Shown here: one piece after another, positions 1 to 9,546 of the stretch | Position numbering within the stretch: position 1 is the first letter of the stretch | Layout: the number at the start of each line of letters is the position of its first letter | NCBI RefSeq assembly: GCF_000200595.1 | Contig: NC_014810.2 | Location: 248,001 to 312,000, forward strand | Direction of reading: 5' to 3' | DNA length: 64,000 nt | DNA from: Helicobacter felis ATCC 49179 | GTDB lineage: Bacteria; Campylobacterota; Campylobacteria; Campylobacterales; Helicobacteraceae | Program-made: the position numbers and the translations under genes | The notes under the pieces: generated by a model | The model's input: the letters and a program-made list of their open reading frames with translations, nothing else | Told to the model about the DNA's origin: nothing | Database searches by the model: none

Positions 1-473
1 TGCCCAACCCTATAATTCCCCATTCCTTATCTTCCAAAGACAATAAATCTTTATTGAAGTGGGCAAAAACTTGACTTTTGCAATACTCCCCGCTTTTGCA
101 ATAGCGATCGTAATAGGGCATGTTGGAGAGTAGAGTAAAAACTAAAGCGAAAGTGTGCATGGTTACGCTGTGGGTGGAATAACCTTCTACATTTTTGATC
201 GCAATGCCCAATTCCTGCGCGCAAGTGTGATCGATAATATCTGTCCCCGTGGCTGTAACACAGATAAGCTTGAGCTTGGGCAGACTTTTGAGTGTAGGCG
301 CGTCCATCACCACCTTATTAAGAATGACAATTTGGGCATCTTTGCACCGCTCTAAGACTAATTCTTTAGGGGTGCTAGGGTAGGAAGTCAGATCAACAAA
401 TTCCTCCAAAGGAGCAAGTTTATTAGTCCGCCCTAAAGAATCCGCCTCCAACATCACAGCTTTAACTTTCATT
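1..473 (-). CDS. D-isomer-specific 2-hydroxyacid dehydrogenase, C-terminus outside window
   Basis: The reverse strand from the ATG at 473 gives about 157 residues and runs off the left edge. It starts MKVKAVMLEADSLGR and continues with VTATGTDIID and a final GIIGLG, which is the start of the Rossmann glycine motif of the NAD-dependent D-2-hydroxyacid dehydrogenase family (glycerate, lactate and phosphoglycerate dehydrogenase relatives). These enzymes interconvert 2-keto and D-2-hydroxy acids in the cytoplasm. The substrate cannot be set because the catalytic domain is cut off. The start follows an AAGGAG-type ribosome site. Family call is firm; exact enzyme is not. Confidence 0.8.
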
Positions 474-531
474 GATTCTCCTTGTATTTTTTGTCGCAGA
501 GATTAGCACAAAAATAGCAAGGAGAGATAAA

Positions 532-1830
532 TTAGGCCTCCACTTCCATGCGTTGGGCCACTTTGTCGCTCGCTTCTTTGATTTTGTCCATCAAGGCTTT
601 GCTTTGCTGGGATAATTCCACAGTTTTAGCAGAAGCTTCCATTCCAGCTGTGATATGCCCTACTACTTGGGAAGTGATCTCGCGAATGGAGCCAATGATC
701 GCTCCAATTTCGGCGACTGATTTGCCCGTGCGCTCGGCTAACTTGCGCACTTCATCGGCCACCACTGCAAACCCCCGTCCGTGTTCACCTGCTCTAGCAG
801 CCTCAATGGCCGCATTCAAGGCTAATAAATTAGTTTGATCGGCGATGTCCTTAATAGTTTGGGTAATAGAAGAGATAGATTCAGATTGTGAGCTCAAGGT
901 ATCTACTAAATGTGTGCTATTTTTCATGGTATCGGCCACGCTTTGGATATTGGATACAGTTTTTTCTACCATAGCACTTCCATCACCAGTGAGTTTTTGA
1001 TTTTCTTTGATAAGCTCTAAAGTCATCGCGAGTTTGTCTTTGGTGTCGTCCTCTTTGCTCGTAACATCATGGGCGATTTTGATGATCTTATAGACCTTGC
1101 CCTGATCATCAAAGACGGGGTTATATGTAGCTTCTAAGTAGACCTTTTTGCCACTTTTTGTAATTCGCTCAAATGTGCCCCCAACAAATTGCCCTTCGCG
1201 TAATTTATCCTGATTGGCTCTATAGCTAGGTTGCTTGGTGTATTCTGGATCGCAAAAGATTGCATGGTATTTGCCCTTGATCTCACTCATGGTATAACCC
1301 ATGAGCTTCAAAAAGTTATCATTTGCCTTAAGTACATTGAGTTGCGTGTCAAATTCAATCAAAGCCATTGAACGATCCACGGCGTTATATACTGCCTTTA
1401 GATCATTGTACTCTAAAATGCGGGGGGTTACATCCGAAGCGAATTTTAAAATTTTGTAGAGTTTGCCTTGAGAGTTTATAACAGGCGTATAGCTCGCCTC
1501 CAAGAAAACAATTTTGCCTCCCTTAGCCACGCGTTTAAAAGTGTCGCACTTGTGTTGTCCCGCTTTTAAGGCATCCCAAAATTGTAGATATTCCGGAGCA
1601 TTGACATACTCAGGATTGCAAAATAAGGCATGGGGTTTGCCTTGAATTTCATCTAAGGAATAGCCCATGAGGTTTAAAAAATTTTCATTCGCGCTGATTA
1701 CCTTGCGATCTAGGTCAAATTCCACCATAGCGACAGATTTATCAATAGCCCCATGAACGGCTTTTAGCTCATGGTGCTCCTCAGCAATGCGTTGGATGTG
1801 TTCTGCATTTTTTTTCTTACTAAAAAACAT
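532..1830 (-). CDS. soluble methyl-accepting chemotaxis protein with two PAS domains
   Basis: 432 residues without a membrane segment or signal peptide. Two tandem PAS domains (about residues 24-135 and 145-258) are close copies, each with a [12 protein letters not shown] or [12 protein letters not shown] type core and ending in a DVT linker. The C-terminal half (about 275-430) is an MCP signalling hairpin with the conserved tip [16 protein letters not shown] and [16 protein letters not shown]. The architecture matches cytoplasmic PAS-MCP receptors such as BdlA or Aer-like proteins, which sense redox, energy or a bound ligand and signal through CheW/CheA. The ligand is unknown. The ATG has a good AAGGAG site upstream. 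A 15-G tract lies 140 bases upstream of the start and could affect its expression. Confidence 0.9.
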   Translation of the reverse strand: MFFSKKKNAEHIQRIAEEHHELKAVHGAIDKSVAMVEFDLDRKVISANENFLNLMGYSLDEIQGKPHALFCNPEYVNAPEYLQFWDALKAGQHKCDTFKRVAKGGKIVFLEASYTPVINSQGKLYKILKFASDVTPRILEYNDLKAVYNAVDRSMALIEFDTQLNVLKANDNFLKLMGYTMSEIKGKYHAIFCDPEYTKQPSYRANQDKLREGQFVGGTFERITKSGKKVYLEATYNPVFDDQGKVYKIIKIAHDVTSKEDDTKDKLAMTLELIKENQKLTGDGSAMVEKTVSNIQSVADTMKNSTHLVDTLSSQSESISSITQTIKDIADQTNLLALNAAIEAARAGEHGRGFAVVADEVRKLAERTGKSVAEIGAIIGSIREITSQVVGHITAGMEASAKTVELSQQSKALMDKIKEASDKVAQRMEVEA

Positions 1831-1959
1831 AGGAGACTCCTTGATTGATTAATTGTACAGATGAGCTGTTTAAATAAAAAACGAATAACTTTGGATTAAT
1901 GATAAAATTTCTGATAAAAATACTATTCTTAATTTTGTAATATCTATTAAATGTACAAA

Positions 1960-1984
1960 CCCCCAAACTGGGGGGGGGGGGGGG
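1960..1984. repeat. 15-G homopolymer with adjacent C5, potential variable hairpin
   Basis: Fifteen consecutive G (1970-1984) follow CCCCC (1960-1964) and the spacer AAACT. On the minus strand, the direction of transcription on both sides, this reads C15, AGTTT, GGGGG and then a T-rich stretch. It can fold as a C5/G5 hairpin just after the stop codon of the ABC binding-protein gene. Long poly-G/C tracts in Helicobacter commonly vary in length by slipped-strand mispairing. The site sits between two genes read leftward, so it may act as a weak terminator for the upstream gene and as a leader or promoter spacer for the chemoreceptor. Confidence 0.8.
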
Positions 1985-1988
1985 AAAC

Positions 1989-2819
1989 TTATTCAAAAAT
2001 CACCGTCTTGGGATCGATCTCATCCCCATAAACGGGCTTGAGCGTAGCGTCATAAGCTTTTTTGATGAACCCGTCTTTTGTTAGAGTGTCTATTTCCTTG
2101 TTAAGCCACTCTAGCAGAGCTTTATTGCCCTTTTTCACCGCTGGAGCAATTACATCTTGATCGCCCAAACTAGGGATACCCACCTTAAACTCAGGGTTCT
2201 TTTTCACCCATGCAAACAACAAAGTATTATCGTGCGCTAAAGCAGGACCTCTATTGTCCTTTAAGGCTAAAAAGGTTTCAGTGTTTTGATCGTATTTTAA
2301 AAGGGAAATGTTAGGATAGTTTTTAGAAAAGTAAAAATCCGCCGTTGTGCCTTTGTTAACAATCAAGGGCTTGTCCTTAAGGTCCTCAATGCTTTTCACT
2401 TCTCCATTTTTAGAAGCCACCCCTAAAGCCACTTTCATATAAGGTTTAGCGAAGTCTACGACAGCTTCTCTTTCTTTAGTCTTGGTGAAATTAGCCATAA
2501 TAATATCCACCTTATTGGACTTTAAAAACTCCACCCGCGCGGCCGCTTCTACAGGAATAAACTCTATCTTCTTTTCATCCCCCAAGAGATCTTTAGCCAT
2601 ACGCTTGGCAATATAGACATCAAAACCTTGATATTCCCCCTTGCTGTCCATATATCCAAAAGGAGGTTTGTCGCTAAACACGCCCACCTTGAGCACTCCG
2701 CGCTGCTTGATCGAGGCTAGACCACTCTCTTTGCTCTGATTTTTATGATCCCCACAACCGGCTAATCCTAAACCCAAAACGACTAAAAAAATACCCAAAA
2801 CCCTCATCAATGCTAACAT
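1989..2819 (-). CDS. amino-acid ABC transporter substrate-binding lipoprotein
   Basis: 276 residues. The N-terminus is hydrophobic and ends in the lipobox LAGC (Cys about residue 22), so it should be a lipid-anchored periplasmic protein. The body (VLKVGVFSDKPPFGYMD, GFDVYIAKRMAKDLLG, IIMANFTKTKEREAVVDFAKPY) is the family-3 solute-binding fold of polar amino-acid receptors, near PEB1 / GlnH. It should deliver an amino acid to the permease and ATPase encoded just upstream. The ATG at 2819 is preferred over the in-frame GTG at 2825 because AGAGG is correctly spaced from it. It is the last gene of a four-gene operon whose order matches H. pylori glnP-glnP-glnQ-glnH. The substrate cannot be read from sequence. 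Confidence 0.9.
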   Translation of the reverse strand: MLALMRVLGIFLVVLGLGLAGCGDHKNQSKESGLASIKQRGVLKVGVFSDKPPFGYMDSKGEYQGFDVYIAKRMAKDLLGDEKKIEFIPVEAAARVEFLKSNKVDIIMANFTKTKEREAVVDFAKPYMKVALGVASKNGEVKSIEDLKDKPLIVNKGTTADFYFSKNYPNISLLKYDQNTETFLALKDNRGPALAHDNTLLFAWVKKNPEFKVGIPSLGDQDVIAPAVKKGNKALLEWLNKEIDTLTKDGFIKKAYDATLKPVYGDEIDPKTVIFE

Positions 2820-2875
2820 GTTCACCTCTTAAATAATCTAAAAGAGTCTAAATTTGAACTTTTAGCATAATAAAA

Positions 2876-3616
2876 TCAACAATCTCCTAAAAAATTAAAA
2901 ATTTCTAGGAATTTTTGCGCGCGCTCTGATTTAGGCGCTTTAAAAAACTCCTTTGGATGCGCCTGCTCTACCACCATCCCTTCATCAAAAAACACCACTC
3001 TATGCGCCACTTTTCTTGCAAATTTCATTTCATGGGTAACAATGACCATACTCATGCCCTCATGAGCTAACTCTAAAATGACTTCTAACACTTCTTTTAC
3101 CATCTCAGGATCAAGACTAGCAGTAACCTCATCAAAAAGCATCACTTCAGGTTGCATGCATAAAGCCCGAACAATGGCAACTCGTTGTTTCTGCCCTCCG
3201 CTGAGTTCCCTAGGATAGGCTTGCATTTTATGCTCTAGCCCCACTCTCTTTAACAAAGTGTGTGCTTGTTGTGTAACCTCCTCTTTAGAACGCTTTTGCA
3301 CCTTCAAAGGAGCTAATAAGATATTTTGTAACACGCTCAAATGGGGAAACAACTCGTAATTTTGAAAGACCATACCAATTTTTTGGCGCACCTTTGTCCA
3401 ATCTTTGCTATGGGCTATCTGTTCTCCATTAAAGAGTATCTGCCCCCCTTGAATCTCCTCTAAGCCATTCAAACATCTTAAAAACGAACTCTTGCCACAC
3501 CCACTAGGCCCTAAAATCACCACCGCCTCCCCCTTTTGCAGGCTAAAATCAATGCCTTTTAGCACTTCGTGATCCCCGTAGCGTTTTTGTAAATTGATAG
3601 TTTGTAAAATTGCCAT
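2876..3616 (-). CDS. glnQ: amino-acid ABC transporter ATP-binding protein
   Basis: 246 residues with all ABC ATPase motifs: Walker A GPSGCGKSS (near 35), Q-loop, signature LSGGQKQR (near 140), Walker B VMLFDEVTASLD, and the switch histidine in VTHE. It is the cytoplasmic ATPase that drives polar amino-acid uptake with the two permeases before it and the lipoprotein after it. It abuts the second permease (3617) with no gap, and a 56-base gap separates it from the binding protein. The symbol follows the usual H. pylori naming; the true substrate may be glutamine, cysteine or another amino acid. Confidence 0.9.
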   Translation of the reverse strand: MAILQTINLQKRYGDHEVLKGIDFSLQKGEAVVILGPSGCGKSSFLRCLNGLEEIQGGQILFNGEQIAHSKDWTKVRQKIGMVFQNYELFPHLSVLQNILLAPLKVQKRSKEEVTQQAHTLLKRVGLEHKMQAYPRELSGGQKQRVAIVRALCMQPEVMLFDEVTASLDPEMVKEVLEVILELAHEGMSMVIVTHEMKFARKVAHRVVFFDEGMVVEQAHPKEFFKAPKSERAQKFLEIFNFLGDC

Positions 3617-4297
3617 TTAGCCTCTATTGTGTTGGTATTTTTTCTCCAAATACTGACTAAGATGAGATAGGGGATAGCACAGCATGAAGTAAAGAATAAA
3701 AATCAATCCATAAACAAAAAAACTCGCATGGGGCATGTTAATTAAATTCACTTCTATAATTTGTTGCCCCACTTTGAGTAAGTCAATCGAACCAATAAGA
3801 GAGATTAAAGCGGTGGTTTTAATCATGCGGGTGAATAAATTCACGCTGGAGGGCAATAATGCTAAAAAGGCTTGGGGAAAGAGAACATAAAAAGTAGTTT
3901 GCAAGGGCTTTAGTCCTAAAGCGGTTGCGCTTTGTCTTTGATGTTGAGAAATAGAGCTTAAGGCTCCTCTAGTTAAATCCATCATCTCGGCCACCCCCCA
4001 TAAAACAAAGACAACAACCCCAGCGCTAAAAGCTTCTATGTGCAAATCCAATATAGACGCAAATCCAAAGTACACGATGAACAGCCATACTAAGAGCGGA
4101 ACAATCCGCACCGCTTCCAAATATACCCGGCAAATTAACCTAGCTACACGCCCCCCAAAAGTCATCAACACTCCCAAAGCCACCCCCCCTATTAAAGAAA
4201 GCACAATAGAAATCAAGGCAAGACTTAAAGTTGTAGCAAGACCTTCGCCCAAACGCGCTAAGTTATCCGCATTAAAGAGATTTAAAATTTCTAACAT
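3617..4297 (-). CDS. glnP: amino-acid ABC transporter permease (second)
   Basis: 226 residues with about five hydrophobic segments. The His/Glu/Gln-type permease signature appears as RGALSSISQHQRQSATALGL followed by FPQAFLALLPS, the EAA loop that contacts the ATPase. Its start overlaps the end of the first permease by seven bases, so the two are probably translationally coupled and form a heterodimeric channel in the inner membrane. The ATPase gene follows directly. Confidence 0.88.
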   Translation of the reverse strand: MLEILNLFNADNLARLGEGLATTLSLALISIVLSLIGGVALGVLMTFGGRVARLICRVYLEAVRIVPLLVWLFIVYFGFASILDLHIEAFSAGVVVFVLWGVAEMMDLTRGALSSISQHQRQSATALGLKPLQTTFYVLFPQAFLALLPSSVNLFTRMIKTTALISLIGSIDLLKVGQQIIEVNLINMPHASFFVYGLIFILYFMLCYPLSHLSQYLEKKYQHNRG

Positions 4298-4950
4298 ATC
4301 TTTTTCGTGTAATGTTTTTCCAAAGCCACAAACAACCCACTTAAGGGCAATAACACAACCAAGTAAGCAAGCACCAATAATATTAAAGCCTCATTAGTCT
4401 TGTAATAAATGCCAATCAAATCTTTAGCCACAAACATTAAGTCTGCTAGAGCAATCGCACTCACTACAGAAGTTTCCTTGAGTAAAAAAATCGTATTGGC
4501 TCCCAGTGAAGGCAAAGAAATTGCCAAACTTTGGGGCAAGAGCACAAAACGCAAACTCTGCCATTTAGAGAGTCCCAAACTTAAAGAACTCTCAAATTGC
4601 ACTTTGCTTAGAGCTTTTAGCCCGAGCAAAAAACTCTCCGCCATATACGCCCCACCCAAAAAGATCACGCCCAGCACGGCGCAAGAGAGTGCGCTTAAAG
4701 ACAAGCCTATCTCGTGCAAGCCATAGTATAAAAAGAAGAGCTGTATGAGTAGAGGGGTGTTGCGGGCCAACTCTGTATAACCCCGCGCCAAACGCAACAA
4801 AAATTTGGGTTTAAAATACAAACACAGAGCTACACCAAAGCCTAAAAGAGTTGCCCCTAAAATGCCCCAAAAGGAAATCTCAAGAGTGATAAAAAGCCCA
4901 CGCCCAAAAAGAGGCAAGGCGTGGCGCATAAACTGCCAATCCAAATCCAC
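4291..4950 (-). CDS. glnP: amino-acid ABC transporter permease (first gene of operon)
   Basis: 219 residues, inner-membrane permease of the polar amino-acid ABC family. The EAA loop reads LGLKALSKVQFESSLSLGLS followed by FVLLPQSLAISLPS. The ORF begins with GTG at 4950 (GTG GAT TTG GAT), with AAAGG about seven bases upstream; no better ATG exists. It is the first gene of the transporter operon, so the promoter should lie in the 77 bases between it and acnB, or transcription reads through from acnB, which has the same orientation. Confidence 0.88.
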   Translation of the reverse strand: MDLDWQFMRHALPLFGRGLFITLEISFWGILGATLLGFGVALCLYFKPKFLLRLARGYTELARNTPLLIQLFFLYYGLHEIGLSLSALSCAVLGVIFLGGAYMAESFLLGLKALSKVQFESSLSLGLSKWQSLRFVLLPQSLAISLPSLGANTIFLLKETSVVSAIALADLMFVAKDLIGIYYKTNEALILLVLAYLVVLLPLSGLFVALEKHYTKKIC

Positions 4951-5027
4951 AACGCTACCTTTCGCAAACTTAAAGTCTGCTAAAAGTCCCTATCTTAGAG
5001 AAATAAGCTAAGGTTGCGCTTAAAAGC

Positions 5028-7586
5028 CTAAAGAGCCATTTTTTCCATTAAATGGAAATTCATATAGCGATAAATCTCCTCTCTGCGGGCTTCTAATTTG
5101 CTAGCCACCAAATCCAAATACTCTTTTGGAGTGGGGATTTTACCCAAGAGCGCACACACTGCGCCCAACTCCGCACTGCCCAAATACACCTGCGCCCCCT
5201 TGCCCATGCGGTTATCAAAATTGCGCGTAGAAGTGGAGAAAACAACCGCATTATCGCGCACCCGTGCTTGATTGCCCATGCACAAACTACATCCGGGCAC
5301 CTCTGTGCGCGCCCCAGCAGCCCCAAAGATAGAAAAATACCCCTCTTTGATGAGCTGTTGTTCGTCCATTTTAGTGGGGGGCACAATCCAAAGGCGAATA
5401 GGCGAAGCCCCCGCCCCCTTGACAATCTCCCCAAAGGCTCTAAAATGCCCAATATTAGTCATGCAGCTGCCAATAAAGACCTCATCGATTTGTTGGGGGC
5501 GTTTGGGATTACTCAACACCTCGCTCAAAGTGGCTACATCGTCTGGGTCATTGGGGCATGCCAAAATAGGCTCTTTGATCTCATTTAAATCGATCTCAAT
5601 CACAGCGGCATACTCCGCATCTGGATCGGGTTCTAATAACACGGGGTTATCAATCCATGCTTGCATTTTTTGGGCACGCCTTTTTAAAGTTTCTTTGTGT
5701 TCATACCCGCTCTCTATCATCTGCTCAATGAGCTTAATATTGGAATTCAAATACTCGATGATAGGCTCTTTATCTAGGCGCACGGTGCAGGCAGCCGCGC
5801 TCCTCTCCGCGCTCGCATCGCTAAATTCAAAAGCCTGTTCGATTTTGATATTCCCCAAGCCCTCGATTTCTAAAATGCGTCCGTTAAAGATATTCTTCTT
5901 GCCCTTTTTCTCCACGGTGAGCAAACCTTGTTTAATGGCGTAGTAGGGGATCGCATTCACCAAATCCCTAAGCGTAATGCCCGGCTGCATTTCCCCCTTA
6001 AAGCGCACCAGTACAGACTCGGGCATATTCAAGGGCATGGTGCCCGTAACCGCGGCAAAAGCCACTAAACCGCTACCAGCGGGGAAACTAATACCGATAG
6101 GAAAACGCGTATGGCTATCTCCGCCCGTGCCTAGAGTATCTGGAAGTCCCATGCGATTAAGCCATGAGTGGATGATCCCATCTTTGGGCTTGAGCGCGAC
6201 CCCACCCCGAGAGGTGAAAAACTGGGGCAGAGTGGCTTGTAGGTTCACATCGGAGGGCTTTGGGTAGGCCGCTGTGTGGCAAAAGGATTGCAGCACAAAA
6301 TCGGCTTCAAAACTCAGGCTGGCTAATTCTTTGACCTCATCGCGCGTCATCGCTCCGGTGGTGTCTTGGCTTCCTACAGTGGTAGTAGTGGGCTCACAAT
6401 AAGTGCCCGGGCGTACACCCTCTAGCCCACACGCACGCCCCACCATTTTTTGGGCTAAAGTGTAGCCCTTTTGGCTTTGGGCGGGTTGTTTGGGTTTGGC
6501 AAAGACTTCTGAGGGTTCTAACCCTAAGAATTTGCGCGCCTTATTGGTGAGCCCACGCCCGATGATTAAAGCAATGCGCCCCCCTGCGCGGTATTCATCG
6601 GCTAGGGTGGTGGGCTCGAGTTTAAAGGTGCTCACCACCTTTCCCTGCTTATGGATTTCGCCCTTATAGGGATAAACCTCAATGATGTCCCCCTCGTGTA
6701 AATCTTTCACATCGGCTACAAGGGGCAACGCCCCGCTATCCTCACATGTCGCAAAGAAAATGGGGGCGATCACCCCCCCAATAACCACACTCCCACTGCG
6801 CTTATTAGGCACATAGGGAATATCTGTGCCAAAATGCCACATGATAGAATTAGTCGCGCTTTTGCGAGAACTCCCCGTGCCCACCACATCGCCCACATAC
6901 ACAACGGGCACGCCCTTAGATTTGATGTTTTTTAGGCGTTCTTGGTAGTTTTCCACGCGGTTTTTGAGCATGGCATTAGCATGCAAGGGAATGTCGCTAC
7001 GGGTGAAGGCATCACTAGCCGGACTCAAGTCATCCGTATTAGTTTCTCCATCAATTTTAAGCACGCAGAGTTCTAGCTTTTCAGGCAGAGCGGGTTTATT
7101 TAAAAACCATTCGGCATCCGCCCAAGACTCTAACACTTCCTTAGCTAAAGGGTTTGTTTTGCTTAAGTTGGCGATACTCTCAAAGGCGTTATAGACTAGA
7201 AGCGTGGATTTTAAAGCTTGACAGGCGGCTTTGGCAATTTCTTGATCGCCACTTTGCAGCGCCTCAATCAAGGGCGCGACATTATACCCTCCTAGCATCG
7301 TGCCCAAATACTCCACCGCTTCTAAGGGGCTAAAATGCGCGCATTCCAACTTTTTGAGCGCGAGTTGACCTAGAAACTGCGCTTTGACCTGTGCGCCCTC
7401 ATCCACGCCCGGACTCACTCTATGAATCAATAGATCCTTAGCAAAGGCACATTCTGCGCTATCTTTAGAGTGCAAGAGAATCTCTACCACACTCTCTACT
7501 TGTTGAGCACTTAAAGGTAGGGGGGGGATATTCTCTTGGGCGCGTTGCGCCTCAATCTCTTTGTATTCTTGGATAAATGGGTGCAT
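5028..7586 (-). CDS. acnB: aconitate hydratase B
   Basis: 852 residues, the normal length of AcnB. It interconverts citrate and isocitrate in the TCA cycle. The [4Fe-4S] ligands are visible: Cys708 in SCMTNIGHF, and Cys766 and Cys769 in CSLCMGNQ. The N-terminal HEAT-like and swivel domains and the motif [12 protein letters not shown] are all present. AcnB can also bind mRNA in its iron-free form in other bacteria. ATG at 7586 follows AAGGAG. The gene is divergent from the DsbC-like gene at 7673, with an 86-base shared intergenic region. Confidence 0.97.
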   Translation of the reverse strand: MHPFIQEYKEIEAQRAQENIPPLPLSAQQVESVVEILLHSKDSAECAFAKDLLIHRVSPGVDEGAQVKAQFLGQLALKKLECAHFSPLEAVEYLGTMLGGYNVAPLIEALQSGDQEIAKAACQALKSTLLVYNAFESIANLSKTNPLAKEVLESWADAEWFLNKPALPEKLELCVLKIDGETNTDDLSPASDAFTRSDIPLHANAMLKNRVENYQERLKNIKSKGVPVVYVGDVVGTGSSRKSATNSIMWHFGTDIPYVPNKRSGSVVIGGVIAPIFFATCEDSGALPLVADVKDLHEGDIIEVYPYKGEIHKQGKVVSTFKLEPTTLADEYRAGGRIALIIGRGLTNKARKFLGLEPSEVFAKPKQPAQSQKGYTLAQKMVGRACGLEGVRPGTYCEPTTTTVGSQDTTGAMTRDEVKELASLSFEADFVLQSFCHTAAYPKPSDVNLQATLPQFFTSRGGVALKPKDGIIHSWLNRMGLPDTLGTGGDSHTRFPIGISFPAGSGLVAFAAVTGTMPLNMPESVLVRFKGEMQPGITLRDLVNAIPYYAIKQGLLTVEKKGKKNIFNGRILEIEGLGNIKIEQAFEFSDASAERSAAACTVRLDKEPIIEYLNSNIKLIEQMIESGYEHKETLKRRAQKMQAWIDNPVLLEPDPDAEYAAVIEIDLNEIKEPILACPNDPDDVATLSEVLSNPKRPQQIDEVFIGSCMTNIGHFRAFGEIVKGAGASPIRLWIVPPTKMDEQQLIKEGYFSIFGAAGARTEVPGCSLCMGNQARVRDNAVVFSTSTRNFDNRMGKGAQVYLGSAELGAVCALLGKIPTPKEYLDLVASKLEARREEIYRYMNFHLMEKMAL

Positions 7587-7672
7587 ATAACTCCTTAATA
7601 AAATGGCGTTAGCCGTAGTATATAATAATTTAAAACACTTGCAGATGGTAACCTGACTTAAAGGATGCTCTG

Positions 7673-8424
7673 ATGATTAACTTGGCTAAAATGACCGCCC
7701 TAGCTTGCTTAGCTTGCCAAGTTCTTTTGGCTGATCCTTTGACTTTTCACACCCCATCTAAGATTTTAAAGCAAATGCGCTTGCGCTCTTTGCCTCCCTT
7801 TCAAGTCCTCTTGGTGCAAGATAAACAAACACAGATCCAACAGATCTTACTTGTCGATGATAAAAGTTCTTTAAAGGTGTTGCTGGGCAGGGATTTTATT
7901 TTACCAGATAAAAAAGAGAGCGCGCAGTTGCGATCTTTATATAAACAAGTTGTCAAACACAATTTTTTTATCATGCACCACAAAGATTTTCAAGCCTTGA
8001 TCAAGGCTTTGCCCTCAGAAAATACGATTTTCTTAGAATCTCTTTCCAAGCACCCCTCTAAGGAATTTTACTTTTTTGCTAGGGGACAACAGGATTTAAA
8101 CCTAACCTCTATTGCCAAGCTAGAAAAATTACTCAAAGAGGCAAGGGTGCATGTGGTGTTATTGGGCGCACTTCCTAATGAAGATGATACAAGCAATTCC
8201 TATGATGCGGCTGGCTATCTTAAGGGTTTGCAAGCAATCTCTAACACGCCAAAAAAAAAATCGTGCTTTTAAAACAATGGAGCGATCAAGACATGTCTAC
8301 AAAAACAGACCCCTTAAAAGAGTCCTTTTTGGATCGTATTCAAGAGAATGTAAATTTAGCGTCCAAATTTGGCGTATTAGAGGGCGTTCAGCCATATTTG
8401 CCTCTATTTTATGAAATCCGCTAA
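7673..8424 (+). CDS. DsbC/DsbG-like periplasmic protein without CXXC, frame broken at a 10-A tract
   Basis: As sequenced the frame ends at 8272 (199 aa, ...TPKKKSCF). A second frame immediately after A10 (8251-8260) stays open to the TAA at 8422-8424 and looks coding: it begins [15 protein letters not shown] and ends with [12 protein letters not shown] and LFYEIR. An 11-A or 8-A tract would join them into about 246 aa. There is a signal peptide (residues 1-20). The layout (N-terminal domain, [14 protein letters not shown] strand, helix, VHVVLLGAL strand, [10 protein letters not shown] tail) resembles DsbC/DsbG thioredoxin-fold proteins, but QQDLN stands where CXXC should be. It is probably co-transcribed with the paralogue nine bases downstream. 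Function is unknown; the fold call is an inference. Confidence 0.55.
8251..8260. repeat. 10-A homopolymer at a frame break
   Basis: Ten A within the coding region of the DsbC-like gene. Before it the frame reads SNTP; after it the sensible frame is offset by one base. Poly-A tracts of this length allow replication slippage and also RNA polymerase slippage, which could produce some full-length protein from the present sequence. Confidence 0.85.
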
Positions 8425-8433
8425 AGGAGTCCC

Positions 8434-9498
8434 ATGCGTCTTGTCTTGTTATGCATATGCGCTTTTGCTCTCTTAAGAGGGGTAGACTTGAACGATGCAA
8501 GCCTCTTAGAGACCACCCGTTTGGACAGCGCGTTTAATGTACGCATTTTAAAAGAGGGAGAAAAAATTTATGCCGTTGTCGCCAATAGAGAGAGTGGCAA
8601 GGTTTATTCGCTTGAGGATTTTTTAAAACGCGCCACACCCAAACAAAAAGCCTTTATCCAAGCGCGTATGCAAGAGGCGCGCGCTTTAGCCGCCACGCCC
8701 CCTAAAATCAAGCACCTCTTCAGTCAAAGAGTCAATGAAGAAGAGGAAAAGGTGAGTTATCTATTTCCCGCCCTCTTATCTCTAAAGCCAATACCCGGGA
8801 CCTCTTTTCAAATTGCCACTATCAAGGATTATAATCAAGCACATAAGGATGAGTTTTATGGGGATCAAGCCCCCACCTACAGCGCATGGCTTTTAGATCA
8901 AAACTTGAGTTTTGCTATCCGGCTAGAGCACGCTTTAGGACCTAAACAAGCCCTTAAAGAAATGACAAAAAGTGTCCAATGGGCAAAAGAGGCTAATGAA
9001 CGCTATTACACCCATGACTTTAACACTCTCTTTGATCGTATCCCCAAGTCTAGTATCATCACTTTACGCTCTGAAAACCCTCATGCCAAGCAACTCTATA
9101 TCCTCTTATCCTATATTGAATACCCCAGCGATCGCGATACTCCCGCCTACAAGCGCACTCTGGAAATCGTTAATGATTTACCCCAAATGCTCAAAAGCGC
9201 GACCCTCCACCTAGTGCCCACACAGAGCAAATGGACTTACGATTCTAAGGCGATTAAAGCCCTCATTCAAGATGCCCATTGTCTCCCAGACAACCGCACT
9301 AAAATCGCGCGGATTCAACGCTTTTATCGCGACTTGGCAAATGATGGCACCCTTGTAGAAACATCGGGTTGTCCCGTTTTGAAAGATTATGGAAAACAGC
9401 AAGAATGGGTGTGGATCTTTTTTGGGCAGGGGGCTTGTGGAGATGGCGTGAAAGATTGGCATCCTATGCCCATAGTCTATGAATACAAAGAGGATTAA
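8434..9498 (+). CDS. DsbC/DsbG-like periplasmic protein, CXXC missing
   Basis: 354 residues with a signal peptide (residues 1-16, LLCICAFALLRG). ATG follows AAAGGAG, nine bases after the restored end of the preceding gene, so the two form a pair. The middle and C-terminal parts follow the order of the preceding protein: HDFNTLFDRIPKSSIITL, then KQLYILLSYIEYPSDRD where a thioredoxin CXXC would normally sit, then a long helix. Near the C-terminus it has ETSGCPVLKDYG and FFGQGACGDGVKDWHP, two isolated cysteines. I do not recognise a named family; a degenerate thiol-disulfide exchange protein acting as a chaperone is one possibility. Confidence applies to the gene being real. Confidence 0.6.
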   Translation: MRLVLLCICAFALLRGVDLNDASLLETTRLDSAFNVRILKEGEKIYAVVANRESGKVYSLEDFLKRATPKQKAFIQARMQEARALAATPPKIKHLFSQRVNEEEEKVSYLFPALLSLKPIPGTSFQIATIKDYNQAHKDEFYGDQAPTYSAWLLDQNLSFAIRLEHALGPKQALKEMTKSVQWAKEANERYYTHDFNTLFDRIPKSSIITLRSENPHAKQLYILLSYIEYPSDRDTPAYKRTLEIVNDLPQMLKSATLHLVPTQSKWTYDSKAIKALIQDAHCLPDNRTKIARIQRFYRDLANDGTLVETSGCPVLKDYGKQQEWVWIFFGQGACGDGVKDWHPMPIVYEYKED

Positions 9499-9546
9499 GA
9501 GTTTTAGCGTGGGCTTTTGGGGTAAAATGGCATAAAAAGGTTTAGC

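Noticed and set aside
155..355. Small plus-strand ORF inside the first gene
   Set aside because: It is antisense to the dehydrogenase and has no ribosome site.
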